This document shows, piece by piece, positions 25,048-33,498 of a DNA stretch of 64,000 bases. The DNA is from Peribacillus cavernae (GTDB taxonomy: Bacteria; Bacillota; Bacilli; Bacillales; DSM-1321): assembly GCF_003989135.1 (NCBI RefSeq), contig NZ_RYZZ01000006.1:62001-126000 (forward strand), in the 5' to 3' direction. Made by a program: the position numbers and the translations under genes. The notes below the pieces were generated by a model. It made no database searches. It was not told the origin of the DNA and worked only from the letters and a program-made list of their open reading frames with translations. Position 1 is the first letter of the stretch; each line of letters begins with the position of its first letter.

Positions 25048-25443
25048 ATGAAGGCTGGCATGCAAGTAGGCCAAACAGCAACATTCAATTGTGAGGTCAC
25101 TTCAGAAATGTTTGCTCAATTTGAAGGAGCAATTGTCCATCCTGTCTATTCGACTGTTTCAATGGTCTATCATATGGAGTTAACATCCAGAAAGCTGATC
25201 CTCCCCTATCTTGAGGAACATGAAGAAGGGATGGGCAGTGCAGTTTCTCTTAAACATATCGCACCGGCAACTGATCGAAATAGAATTCAGGTGACCGCAA
25301 CTATCTCTAAGTTGGAAAAAAACCTGGTTTTTACAGAGGTCCAGACGTTTAATGAGACACGAATCATTGGAAAAGGGACAGTTGTCCAGATCATTCTTCC
25401 AAAAGATGAGATAACGAGAAAAATAGAAAACTGCCGGACTTGA
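25048..25443 (+). CDS. FlK-like (fluoroacetyl-CoA thioesterase family) hotdog thioesterase
   Basis: A 131-residue hotdog protein. HPVYSTVSMVYHMELTSRKL corresponds to the active-site Thr/Glu region of FlK (a serine or threonine in VYST and the glutamate in MELTS), and LKHIAPAT supplies the histidine. Family members hydrolyse various acyl-CoAs; fluoroacetyl-CoA specificity should not be assumed. RBS GAGAGG. It leads the 2-oxoacid dehydrogenase region and could relieve acyl-CoA build-up. Confidence 0.75.
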   Translation: MKAGMQVGQTATFNCEVTSEMFAQFEGAIVHPVYSTVSMVYHMELTSRKLILPYLEEHEEGMGSAVSLKHIAPATDRNRIQVTATISKLEKNLVFTEVQTFNETRIIGKGTVVQIILPKDEITRKIENCRT

Positions 25444-25488
25444 TCACTGTTTTGAAAGTGTTTACTTTTCCATAAAGGAGCATACAGA

Positions 25489-25605
25489 ATGGATCTATTC
25501 ACACAAATTCATGAACATGAACAGCTGATGTTCTGCAATGATCCTTCCTCAGGATTGAAGCATTATGTAAAAAACTGCTTTCTACAGGAGGGGAACGATG
25601 AATAA
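25489..25605 (+). pseudogene. 5' stub of a leucine/phenylalanine dehydrogenase gene
   Basis: The RBS AAAGGAG and the opening residues MDLFTQIHEHEQLMFCNDPSSG match the start of Leu/Phe/Val dehydrogenases (compare MELFEKMEEYDYEQLVFCQD). After GLKHYV the homology ends and eleven unrelated residues run to a stop that overlaps the next gene by eight bases. Roughly 330 residues are missing. An amino acid dehydrogenase here would have made the 2-oxo acid that the complex next door oxidises. Confidence 0.75.
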
Positions 25606-26668
25606 TCATTTTCCGATCATCCAGGTTATCGATGAGGAAGGGAGTCTACTCACACAGGACTATAATGATCTTATCAACAAAGAATTTGTAAGAAATTTAT
25701 ATGAACAAATGATCCTCGTCCGGACTTTTGATAGAAAGGCGATCAGCCTGCAGCGCCAAGGCCGGCTCGGAACCTATGCCCCGTTTGAAGGCCAGGAAGC
25801 GGCACAGGTTGGCAGTGCAAGTGCTTTGGCTAAAAATGACTGGCTGTTCCCGACTTACCGTGACCATGCAGCTTCGATCACCTTCGGACATTCCTTGCCC
25901 CATATCCTCCTTTATTGGAACGGCCGGGTGGAAGGTTGTATCCCGCCTGCCGGAAAGCGGATTTTTCCACCCGCAGTGCCAATCGCAACGCACCTGCCGC
26001 ATGCAACAGGTGCAGCCCTCGCTGAGAAAAGAAGGGGTACCAAAAACGCTGCTATCGTATATTTCGGGGACGGAGCCACTTCAGAAGGAGATTTTCATGA
26101 AGGGCTAAATTTTGCCAGTGTATTCAAAGCCCCAGTCGTTTTCTTTAACCAGAATAACCAATATGCCATTTCGTTGCCAATTCAAAAGCAAATGAACTCG
26201 AAAACCATTGCGCAAAAGTCAGTCGCATATGAGATCCCAGGTTTCCGAATCGATGGAAATGATATTTTTGCTGTTTACTTTTATACAAAGCAAGCACTCG
26301 AGCGGGCAAGAAATGGGGAAGGACCCACATTGATTGAAGCCGTAACCTGGCGATATGGGGCGCACACCACAGCGGACGACCCAAAAAAATATCGTGATCA
26401 AGAAGAAAGTGTAATGAAAAGAAAAACGATTGACCCAATCAGCCGTTTAGAACGATATATGAAAAAATCGGGAATATGGGAAGAATCCTGGTGTGAGACC
26501 GTTCAGAAAGAAGCTAGTGATACGATTGAAAATGCAGTCAACGAAATGGAGGCTTTTCCTCCTCCTGATGCGAATGACCTGTTTGATCATGTCTTCGAAA
26601 CGGCTACATGGACAATCAAGGAACAAAAAGATTCCTATTTTCAATATCTAAGAGGTGAGCATTCATGA
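25598..26668 (+). CDS. 2-oxoacid dehydrogenase E1 component, alpha subunit
   Basis: A 356-residue thiamin diphosphate enzyme. The ThDP/Mg motif runs from GDGATSEGD to NQNN at about 152-186, and the phosphorylation-loop region is YGAHTTADDPKKY. RBS AGGAGGGG. It pairs with E1 beta, E2 and E3 immediately downstream (overlapping or near-overlapping genes). Substrate could be pyruvate, branched-chain or aryl 2-oxo acids; placement beside paa genes favours phenylpyruvate, by inference. Confidence 0.92.
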   Translation: MNNHFPIIQVIDEEGSLLTQDYNDLINKEFVRNLYEQMILVRTFDRKAISLQRQGRLGTYAPFEGQEAAQVGSASALAKNDWLFPTYRDHAASITFGHSLPHILLYWNGRVEGCIPPAGKRIFPPAVPIATHLPHATGAALAEKRRGTKNAAIVYFGDGATSEGDFHEGLNFASVFKAPVVFFNQNNQYAISLPIQKQMNSKTIAQKSVAYEIPGFRIDGNDIFAVYFYTKQALERARNGEGPTLIEAVTWRYGAHTTADDPKKYRDQEESVMKRKTIDPISRLERYMKKSGIWEESWCETVQKEASDTIENAVNEMEAFPPPDANDLFDHVFETATWTIKEQKDSYFQYLRGEHS

Positions 26669-27666
26669 CCCTTGAAACGGAAATCGAGACAGCAAAGTTA
26701 ACGATGGTTCAAGCAGTTACAGATGGACTGAGGACAATGCTGGCTGAAAAGGATGAAGTCCTTATTTTAGGTGAGGATATCGGTGTGAATGGCGGTGTTT
26801 TCCGGGCAACGGAAGGACTAATGGAAGAATTCGGTGAAGAGCGTGTCATCGACACCCCTTTAAGTGAAGCAGGAATTGTCGGGGTTTCGATCGGGATGGC
26901 TGTCAATGGCATGATCCCAGTTGCCGAAATTCAGTTTCTTGGCTTCATTTATCCTGCATATGAACAAATCATGACCCATGCTACCCGGATCCGGATGCGG
27001 ACAAAGGGCATGTTTTCCGTTCCCATGGTCATAAGGGCTCCGTATGGTGCAGGAATCAGAGCCCCGGAAATCCATTCGGACAGTGTCGAGACCTTATTTA
27101 CTCATATGCCCGGCATCAAGGTTGTTTGTCCTTCCAATCCATATGATGCAAAAGGGCTGCTTATTGCAAGCATTGAAGATCCGGACCCGGTGTTGTTTCT
27201 AGAGCCTCTACGCCTGTACCGTGCAAGCAGGGATAATGTGCCGGTTGAAAAGTACCGTGTTGAAATTGGCAAAGGCAAAATCGTGAAAGAAGGCAGTGAT
27301 GTGAGTGTGATCACCTGGGGATCCATGGTACCCGTATGTCTAAAAGCGGCTGAAGAATTAGCAGCCAAAGGAATAACATGCGAAGTATTAGACCTTCGGA
27401 CACTGTATCCGCTTGATAAGGAATCAATTGCCGAGACGGTTCAAAAGATCGGCAGGACGGTAATCGTCCATGAAGCACATGCAACAGGCGGTGTCAGCAA
27501 TGATGTAATGGCCATTATTAATGATACTTCATTCTTATACTTAAAAGCCCCGATTGAACGGGTCACCGGATTTGATGTTCCGGTACCGATGTTCGCTCTG
27601 GAAGATCATTATTTGCCTACTTCAGAAAGGGTAAAAAGAGCGATCGTAAAAGCTGTCACTTTTTAA
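26665..27666 (+). CDS. 2-oxoacid dehydrogenase E1 component, beta subunit
   Basis: A 333-residue partner of E1 alpha. It has LGEDIGVNGGVFRATEGL, FIYPAYEQIMTHATRIRMR and the C-terminal transketolase domain (VSVITWGSMVPVCLKAAEEL; VHEAHATGGVSNDV). It overlaps E1 alpha by four bases (ATGA), as expected for 1:1 subunits. E1 alpha and beta decarboxylate a 2-oxo acid and transfer the acyl group to E2 lipoate. Confidence 0.92.
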   Translation: MTLETEIETAKLTMVQAVTDGLRTMLAEKDEVLILGEDIGVNGGVFRATEGLMEEFGEERVIDTPLSEAGIVGVSIGMAVNGMIPVAEIQFLGFIYPAYEQIMTHATRIRMRTKGMFSVPMVIRAPYGAGIRAPEIHSDSVETLFTHMPGIKVVCPSNPYDAKGLLIASIEDPDPVLFLEPLRLYRASRDNVPVEKYRVEIGKGKIVKEGSDVSVITWGSMVPVCLKAAEELAAKGITCEVLDLRTLYPLDKESIAETVQKIGRTVIVHEAHATGGVSNDVMAIINDTSFLYLKAPIERVTGFDVPVPMFALEDHYLPTSERVKRAIVKAVTF

Positions 27667-27685
27667 AAGAAAGCAGGTGGGAGTT

Positions 27686-28876
27686 TTGTTAGAAGTAAAG
27701 CTGCATGATATTGGCGAGGGAATGACGGAAGGAGAGATTCTTCATTATTTCGTAAAACCAGGTGATCAGGTGCAAAGTGACCAGCCGCTTGTGGAAGTTC
27801 AGACCGATAAAATGACCGCAGAGCTTCCATCACCGGGATCTGGCGTAATAAAAGAGATTATCATTAATCCGGGCGCAACCGTCACAGTCGGCACCACATT
27901 GTTGATTATCGAAAACGATGATAAAAGAGCCAATCAGCAGCAGGTTGAGGCAACCCAGTCTCTTCCCACAAACAGCAACACACGAATACTTGCTGCTCCT
28001 TATACAAGGAAAATTGCCCGGGAGCATGGAATTGGACTTGACGATGTCAAGGGAACGGGACCTGGCGGACGGATTATCGATGATGATGTCTATCGGTTCA
28101 TCAAACAAAAAGAAAAACAGACTACGATCGCGTCTCAAGTTCTGCCTTCCACAGAAAGTAATCAGCGAAAGGAAGCAGTACCCGTTAAAGCTAGTTCGAT
28201 TCCATTTAAAGGCCGCCGCAAACTAATTGCGAAAAAGATGGCTCAATCTCTTTACACCATTCCGCACGTTACTCATTTTGAGGAAATTGACATGACTGAA
28301 TTGCTAACCCTCGTCAAAGAGTTAAAACAGTTAGAAAAGCCTATATCTGTACCAGCTTTCTTTGTTAAAGCGATCACGATAGCCTTATCAGATTTCCCAG
28401 TTTTCAATGCAAAGCTGGACGAAGAGAAAGAAAGGATTCATTTAGAAAGTGAGTACAATATCGGAATCGCGACGGATTCAAAAGATGGCTTGATTGTGCC
28501 GGTGATCCATCAAGCTAATCAGAAGACGATTAAAGATATTCATCGCGAAATGAAATCTATGATAAAAAAAGCCCAGGAAAATAGTCTAACAAGTAAGGAG
28601 ATTTCAGGAGGTACTTTTACGATCAGCAATGTCGGACCTCTGGGAAGCATTGGAGCAACGCCGATCATTAATTATCCGGAAACCGGGTTAATCGCTTTTC
28701 ATGCCACGAAAGAAAAACCGGCTGTGGTTCGTGGAGAAATCGTCATCCGTTCGATAATGAATATATCAATGTCCTTTGATCATCGCGTAGCAGACGGAGC
28801 AACAGCCGTCGCATTCACCAACCGTTTCAAGGAAATGATTGAATATCCTAATTTACTATTATTGGAGCTGGTCTAA
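27686..28876 (+). CDS. Dihydrolipoamide acyltransferase (E2)
   Basis: The GTG at 27677 lies in the ribosome binding site (AGGTGGGAG); TTG 27686 is chosen, giving 396 residues. The order is a lipoyl domain with Lys42 in QTDKMTAEL, a peripheral subunit-binding domain around 110-145 (APYTRKIAREHGI; GTGPGGRIIDDDV), and an acyltransferase domain with the catalytic HRVADG (His366, Asp370). It transfers the acyl group to CoA and forms the core of the complex. Confidence 0.92.
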   Translation: MLEVKLHDIGEGMTEGEILHYFVKPGDQVQSDQPLVEVQTDKMTAELPSPGSGVIKEIIINPGATVTVGTTLLIIENDDKRANQQQVEATQSLPTNSNTRILAAPYTRKIAREHGIGLDDVKGTGPGGRIIDDDVYRFIKQKEKQTTIASQVLPSTESNQRKEAVPVKASSIPFKGRRKLIAKKMAQSLYTIPHVTHFEEIDMTELLTLVKELKQLEKPISVPAFFVKAITIALSDFPVFNAKLDEEKERIHLESEYNIGIATDSKDGLIVPVIHQANQKTIKDIHREMKSMIKKAQENSLTSKEISGGTFTISNVGPLGSIGATPIINYPETGLIAFHATKEKPAVVRGEIVIRSIMNISMSFDHRVADGATAVAFTNRFKEMIEYPNLLLLELV

Positions 28877-30306
28877 TGGTCGTTGGAGAACTGACGCAGG
28901 AGCGGGACCTCATCATTATCGGAGGCGGACCCGGAGGCTATACAGCTGCAATCCGGGCTGCCCAGCTTGGGAAAGAGGTAACTTTGATCGAGAAAGAGAA
29001 GCTCGGGGGTATTTGTTTAAATAGAGGTTGTATCCCATCCAAAGTGATTTCGCATGTCTCAAACAAATTCAATGACATCAATCAAAGCCCAGAATTAGGT
29101 TTTAAAATAGAAAATTGTTCTTTTGATTTTTCTAAAACGGTAGAATACAAACATAAAATCATAACTGATTTACGAAAAGGAATCGAAGCCCTTTGTAAAG
29201 AAAATCATATTGAAGTCATACAGGGAACCGCTTCTTTTTTATCCGCTGATCGGATCGGTGTCGAAAATGGCGATCAGTTTGATATTTATACATGTAACTC
29301 TGCCATCATTTCTACAGGCTGTTCGACGAAGAATCATGAATTATACGACCACAAGCATGTCCTCGACTCCAGATCTCTGTATGAATTGCAGGAAATACCA
29401 GAACAACTAATCCTTTTCGGTAATGATTATATTGCGTTAGAAGCCGCTTTCAGCTATCAGTCTCTCGGTTCTGAAGTTCATTTAGTAATTGAAAATGATA
29501 TTTTTCCTGGCCTGGATTTCGCAATCAATAAGGAACTTTTCCGCCAGTTAAAGAAAGCAAAGATTAAGCTGCATAAAAACCTGTCTTTTTCTTCAGTCGA
29601 ACTGAATAAGACACATCTATCGGTTGCTTTTGATTTGAAGCATGGCGATAAAGTGACAATGGAAGCGTCTTATCTGTACATTCAATCTCCATTCAGGGCA
29701 AACATAGGCGAATTAGGGATTGACCGTCTTGGTATAACTTGTGATGAGCATGGTTATATCGAAATAGACAAAGAATGCAGAACCAGCATCCCAACCATTT
29801 GGGCTGTCGGAGATGTGACCGGCGGTAAGCAGCTGGCTGTAAAAGCGATCAGACAGGGAAAGGTAGCTGCTGAAGCAATATCCGGGATTCCATCCGAATG
29901 GAGTGAAGCCTTCATTCCAACAATCATTCACAGCAAACCGCCAATCGCAACCATTGGCTTGACGGAAGAAGAGGCAAAAGATCAGGGCTATGCCGTACGC
30001 ACAGGCCAATTCAATCAGGCAAGGAACGGATTTGCCGCCATTACCGGAAACAGGGATGGCTTTTCTAAAGTTGTCTCAAATGCAGAAAATGATGTCATCC
30101 TCGGCATTCATCTATATGGATCGAATGCAATCGAGCTTATCAGTACAGGTATACTTGCATTGGAAATGGCTGCAAGAGAAGAAGATATTAAATTCCCATT
30201 ATTTCCGCACCCGAGCAACAATGAAGGGCTCCTCGAAGCTGTAGAAGCATTAGTTAATCAGGCAATCCACCAGGTGCCGAAAAAATCAAAAATAACATCA
30301 TCATAA
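28876..30306 (+). CDS. Dihydrolipoyl dehydrogenase (E3), divergent NAD-binding motif
   Basis: A 476-residue flavoprotein whose ATG overlaps the E2 stop by one base. The FAD motif GGGPGGYTAA, the redox-active pair Cys47/Cys52 (GGICLNRGCIPSK) and the C-terminal catalytic His445/Glu450 are all present. The second nucleotide-binding site is unusual: where E3 proteins carry GGGYIG, this one has GNDYIA (182-187), losing two of the three fingerprint glycines. Either NAD binding is altered or activity is impaired; another E3 in the genome could compensate. Confidence 0.88.
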   Translation: MVVGELTQERDLIIIGGGPGGYTAAIRAAQLGKEVTLIEKEKLGGICLNRGCIPSKVISHVSNKFNDINQSPELGFKIENCSFDFSKTVEYKHKIITDLRKGIEALCKENHIEVIQGTASFLSADRIGVENGDQFDIYTCNSAIISTGCSTKNHELYDHKHVLDSRSLYELQEIPEQLILFGNDYIALEAAFSYQSLGSEVHLVIENDIFPGLDFAINKELFRQLKKAKIKLHKNLSFSSVELNKTHLSVAFDLKHGDKVTMEASYLYIQSPFRANIGELGIDRLGITCDEHGYIEIDKECRTSIPTIWAVGDVTGGKQLAVKAIRQGKVAAEAISGIPSEWSEAFIPTIIHSKPPIATIGLTEEEAKDQGYAVRTGQFNQARNGFAAITGNRDGFSKVVSNAENDVILGIHLYGSNAIELISTGILALEMAAREEDIKFPLFPHPSNNEGLLEAVEALVNQAIHQVPKKSKITSS

Positions 30307-30408
30307 AGGTAGCATAAGGTGCATTTTTTTAATTTGTCATATTTATCAACAAAAGGATTGTCATGGACATATTTCTTTCCTATCCTTCATTCCTTGTATC
30401 TATTTTTT

Positions 30409-30440
30409 AAGAACTCTTCTCGTTTGAAGGGTTCTTTTAT
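30409..30440 (+). terminator. Terminator of the 2-oxoacid dehydrogenase operon
   Basis: AAGAACTCTTC pairs with GAAGGGTTCTT (one GU) around a six-base loop, followed by TTATTT, about 100 bases after the E3 stop. Confidence 0.75.
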
Positions 30441-31648
30441 TTCGACCAAATTACTCCTCAATTCCCTAGTTTATTGGAAATAAGGAAAATTAAAGGGGAA
30501 TGCAGATAATTGTCGAATAATGGTAGTACTATTTGGAATTAAGACAAATTTTTATAAAGGGGAGATTGATTTGAATCGAGTGGTTATTACGGGGATGGGA
30601 GCAGTGACTCCTTTAGCTAATTCTTTAAAAGAAACGTGGGAAGCTGCTGTCAAAGGTGAGTCAGGGGTCGCATTTAACAAGATTTGATTGTACCGGCTTT
30701 TCTGCAAAGACGGCAGCGGAAGTGAAGAACTTTTCGATAGCTAATTATATGAAAGTAAATGAACGTCATCGTATGGATCGATTCTCGCAATATGCAGTAG
30801 CTGCTTCTATCATGGCCGTTCAAGATGCAGGAATTATTGTGGGAGAAAATGTTCAAGAAGATCGGATCGGCGTTTGGTTTGGTACAGCGATAGAAGGGAT
30901 CGAGAGTTTCGAAGAGAGCTATAAAAGCTTGCTGGAGGGTGGCTATAAAAACCTTTATCCATTTGCCACAACAACGGTCATTTCCAATATGGCGTCCAGC
31001 CAAATCTCAATCGCCCTGGGAGCGAAAGGGTTTAACAATTGTACCGTTTTGTCCTGTGCTTCGAGTGCTAATTCAATTGGTGAAGCATACAGAGTCATAC
31101 AAAGAGGAGAAGCCGATGTCATGGTAGCAGGAGGCTCGGAAGCTTCGCTTACTCCTCTGGGAATAGGAGCTTTTTGTGCTATGGGGGCCATTTCAACAAA
31201 CCCCGATCCTCAAACAGCTTGCCGGCCGTTTGATAAAAATAGGGACGGTCTGGTGATGGGGGAAGGAGCGGGTGCTCTTGTTTTGGAATCCTATGAATCT
31301 GCTGTTCGTAGAGACGCCAATATCTATGGAGAAATCGTAGGATACGGAACGATAGTTGATGCGTTTCATATCACAAGTCCAGCTCCTGGAGGTGAAGGCG
31401 GAGTCAGGGCCATGGAATTGGCTCTTTGGCCGAATCTGGTCTTAAGCGGAGTGAAATAGACTATATAAATGCACATGGACGGGCACCGTCTATAACGATA
31501 AATTCGAAACCCAGGCATTTAAAGAATTTTTTAAAGAATACGCATATAAAGTACCTATCAGTTCCACAAAGTCGATGACTGGCCATATGATGGGAGCAGC
31601 TTGTGCCATTGAAGCGATTTTCACTCTTATGTCGATAAAGTCAGGAAT

Positions 31649-31959
31649 TGTATAAAGCCATGACTTAGTGCCACTTGTGCCATAGTTGAGAGCCACCTAG
31701 AAAATAGTGTTCTGAAAATGATCAGTGGGAGCTCCTTGTCACTTTCCATGGAGCCTCTACGGGCATGACTCCCAGCCAAAAAGCCAGCAAACACATGGCT
31801 GGCAAGGCCTACAAGGCTATCATGCCCGCCTCTCCATAGAAAGTGCACGTCTCTTCTGTTTACATATTTTAGTGGCTCTCTAGATGGCAGAGGTGGCTCT
31901 AATTTCTGTCCGACGTGGCTCTGAAAAATGGCAGAGGTGGCACTTTTCTATGGCTGTAA
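31649..31959. mobile_element. 311-bp non-coding insertion (MITE-like, IS21-type ends) within fabF
   Basis: Perfect 8-bp direct repeats, TCAGGAAT, flank the element at 31641-31648 and 31960-31967; removing the element and one copy restores the KAS reading frame. The ends are imperfect inverted repeats (AAAGCCATGAC...AGTGCCAC against ACAGCCATAG...AGTGCCAC), followed inside by several GAGCCAC/GTGGCTC subrepeats on both sides, an arrangement seen in IS21-family ends. No transposase is encoded. It is probably a non-autonomous derivative, mobilised in trans. Confidence 0.78.
31740..31845. repeat. Nested long inverted repeat inside the insertion
   Basis: CACTTTCCATGGAG (31740-31753) faces CTCCATAGAAAGTG (31832-31845), and within it GGGCATGA (31761-31768) faces TCATGCCC (31820-31827), with AGCCAGC and GCTGGC closer to the centre. 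The whole could fold into a long imperfect hairpin. Confidence 0.65.
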
Positions 31960-32250
31960 TCAGGAATCATTCTGCCAACTATCAATCTACAAAATCCTGA
32001 CCCCAAATGCGACTTAGATTACGTTCCAAATCTAGCAAGAAAAGCGAAAATAGATGCAGGTCTTAGCGATGCTTTAGGTTTTGGAGGCCACAACACCGCC
32101 TTAATTATTAAGGCAATATCTTGAGTCTATAGATTCTAAAATACTGGGTTATCGGCTTGAGAAAGAATGTTTCTATCGTTTTCTAGAAATTCTAAAATAT
32201 AATAATTCAAAGAAAATATTCTCTTGTGATTGAGTAATATTGCAATGAAA

Positions 32251-32460
32251 GCTCACAAATTTCGATAATCGATCATAACTCTGGATAATCGATCATAAAT
32301 TTCTGTAATAGCTCTTAAATCTGAATAATAGCTCATAAGAGTCAAAATGAGCTGGATTATAGTCGAAATTAAAGTAAAAATTACATGAAAGCTCCCCACT
32401 TTTCAGTCAACGCTCATAAATCTGGATAATGGCTCATAAGTGTAGCATAATAAGCTGCTA
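32251..32460. repeat. Degenerate tandem array, unit 20 bp, core GCTCATAAATCTGGATAAT
   Basis: Copies of GCTCATAA or a close variant begin at 32251, 32271, 32291, 32311, 32331, 32351, 32391, 32412, 32432 and 32453. The first six are exactly 20 bases apart. The array occupies most of the 470-base gap between the fabF remnant and the next ORF; nothing else recognisable is in that gap. Confidence 0.8.
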
Positions 32461-32613
32461 TTTACTCATTGTAAGTGTCAACTATGTAAAGTTATATAGT
32501 TTCAAAGACAGAAATCGTTGATAAAAAGCAGGGATTTAAAGCAAAAAGCAGAATATGTTTAAATAATTTGTCAAAATAGATGTACATATTTTATAATGGC
32601 AGGTGAACTCATA

Positions 32614-33306
32614 GTGACAATGCCAGTCGTTGGGCTTGAGAGTTATAACCCCGATTGGGATGTTCAATTTGAAATTGAGAAAGAGAGAATTAGCCATGTA
32701 ATCGGTAACGAAATGATTCGGATTGAACACATTGGCAGCACATCGGTAGAGGGGTTAGGAGCAAAGCCGATAATTGATATTATGCTGAAGGAAAAGGTAG
32801 AAAGCGTAACGTTGGTTCAAGGTTACGCAGAAAGCATGCCCTTTGAAACGGAGAAATTCGATTATATTTCAAACAACTACGCTTTCCATCATTTTGAGCA
32901 GAAGCAAAAAGCACTCGATGAAATTACCCGTGTACTAAAAAAAGGCGGAGTTTATAAATTACATAACATTGCTATTCATGACATGCCAAACTGGTGGGTA
33001 TATCATTATTTTCCATCAGCCTATTATGAAGATGTAAAAAGGTTTTCGCAAAAAAAGGTCATTTTTAATGAGCTTTTATTAAGAGGGTTTGAAGTGAAAG
33101 TAAAAGTCGAGTATAAAATGGAGGAAATAAAAGTAGCAGACTATATAAATCATGGCGAAAATCGTGATATTTCCGCGCTAACCTTAATAAGTGATAAAAA
33201 CTATCAAACTGGTTTAGGGAGAATGAGGTATGATATCAGCGAAAACCCAGATAAAACAATCATGAATGACTTTGCTGAGCTTTTTTGTGTGACCAGAAAG
33301 CTATAA
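32614..33306 (+). CDS. Chimeric ORF: GrpB N-terminus fused to a methyltransferase C-terminal half
   Basis: GTG 32614 is preceded by AGGTGAA; the frame opens at ATG 32596. The first 55 or so residues (YNPDWDVQF, IEHIGSTSVEGLGAKPIIDIML) are GrpB/UPF0157, a nucleotidyltransferase-fold family about 170 residues long. They run straight into the second half of a class I SAM methyltransferase (VQGYAESMPFETEKFDYI, AFHHF, LKKGG). The glycine-rich SAM motif I is missing. This looks like an in-frame fusion made by deletion; catalytic activity is doubtful for either half. Confidence 0.72.
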   Translation: MTMPVVGLESYNPDWDVQFEIEKERISHVIGNEMIRIEHIGSTSVEGLGAKPIIDIMLKEKVESVTLVQGYAESMPFETEKFDYISNNYAFHHFEQKQKALDEITRVLKKGGVYKLHNIAIHDMPNWWVYHYFPSAYYEDVKRFSQKKVIFNELLLRGFEVKVKVEYKMEEIKVADYINHGENRDISALTLISDKNYQTGLGRMRYDISENPDKTIMNDFAELFCVTRKL

Positions 33307-33446
33307 CAGTTTTTATACCGAGTTTCAGTTAACTAGTATTTTTTAGTATATGTTTCATTTATTGTTTAGCCGAAAAACTTCAGTAAACACTTTTAATTGG
33401 TGATGGATGCTAAAGGAAGTGACAATTAAGGTGTACACTTTTTTTT

Positions 33447-33480
33447 AAACGACCACCTACTATAGCAGGTGGTCGTTTAA
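33447..33480. terminator. Hairpin between convergent genes
   Basis: A 12-bp perfect stem, AAACGACCACCT with AGGTGGTCGTTT, eight-base loop. It lies between the chimeric ORF (plus strand) and the Excalibur-domain gene (minus strand) and can serve both. Confidence 0.8.
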
Positions 33481-33498
33481 GCTTTTTAATTAAAAACC

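Larger units (their letters stand above)
30571..32124 (+). pseudogene. fabF: Broken FabF-type beta-ketoacyl-ACP synthase
   Basis: RBS AAGGGGAG and TTG start; MNRVVITGMGAVTPLAN is the KAS II N-terminus. Frameshifts near 30670, 31425 and 31480 divide the rest: TRFDCTGFSAKTAAEVK, the active-site cysteine region VLSCASSANSIGEA, then [10 protein letters not shown], then [13 protein letters not shown]. After KSGI at 31648 the coding sequence is interrupted by a 311-bp insertion and resumes at 31960 in frame with [20 protein letters not shown] and [12 protein letters not shown]. All parts of a full-length protein are therefore present but it cannot be made. Confidence 0.88.

Noticed and set aside
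25453-25466. cre-like sequence TGAAAGTGTTTACT
   Set aside because: Two mismatches including the invariant central CG; too weak beside the perfect site at 24690.
30511-30517. Single Spo0A box TGTCGAA before the fabF remnant
   Set aside because: A lone 7-base match is expected by chance and the gene is dead.
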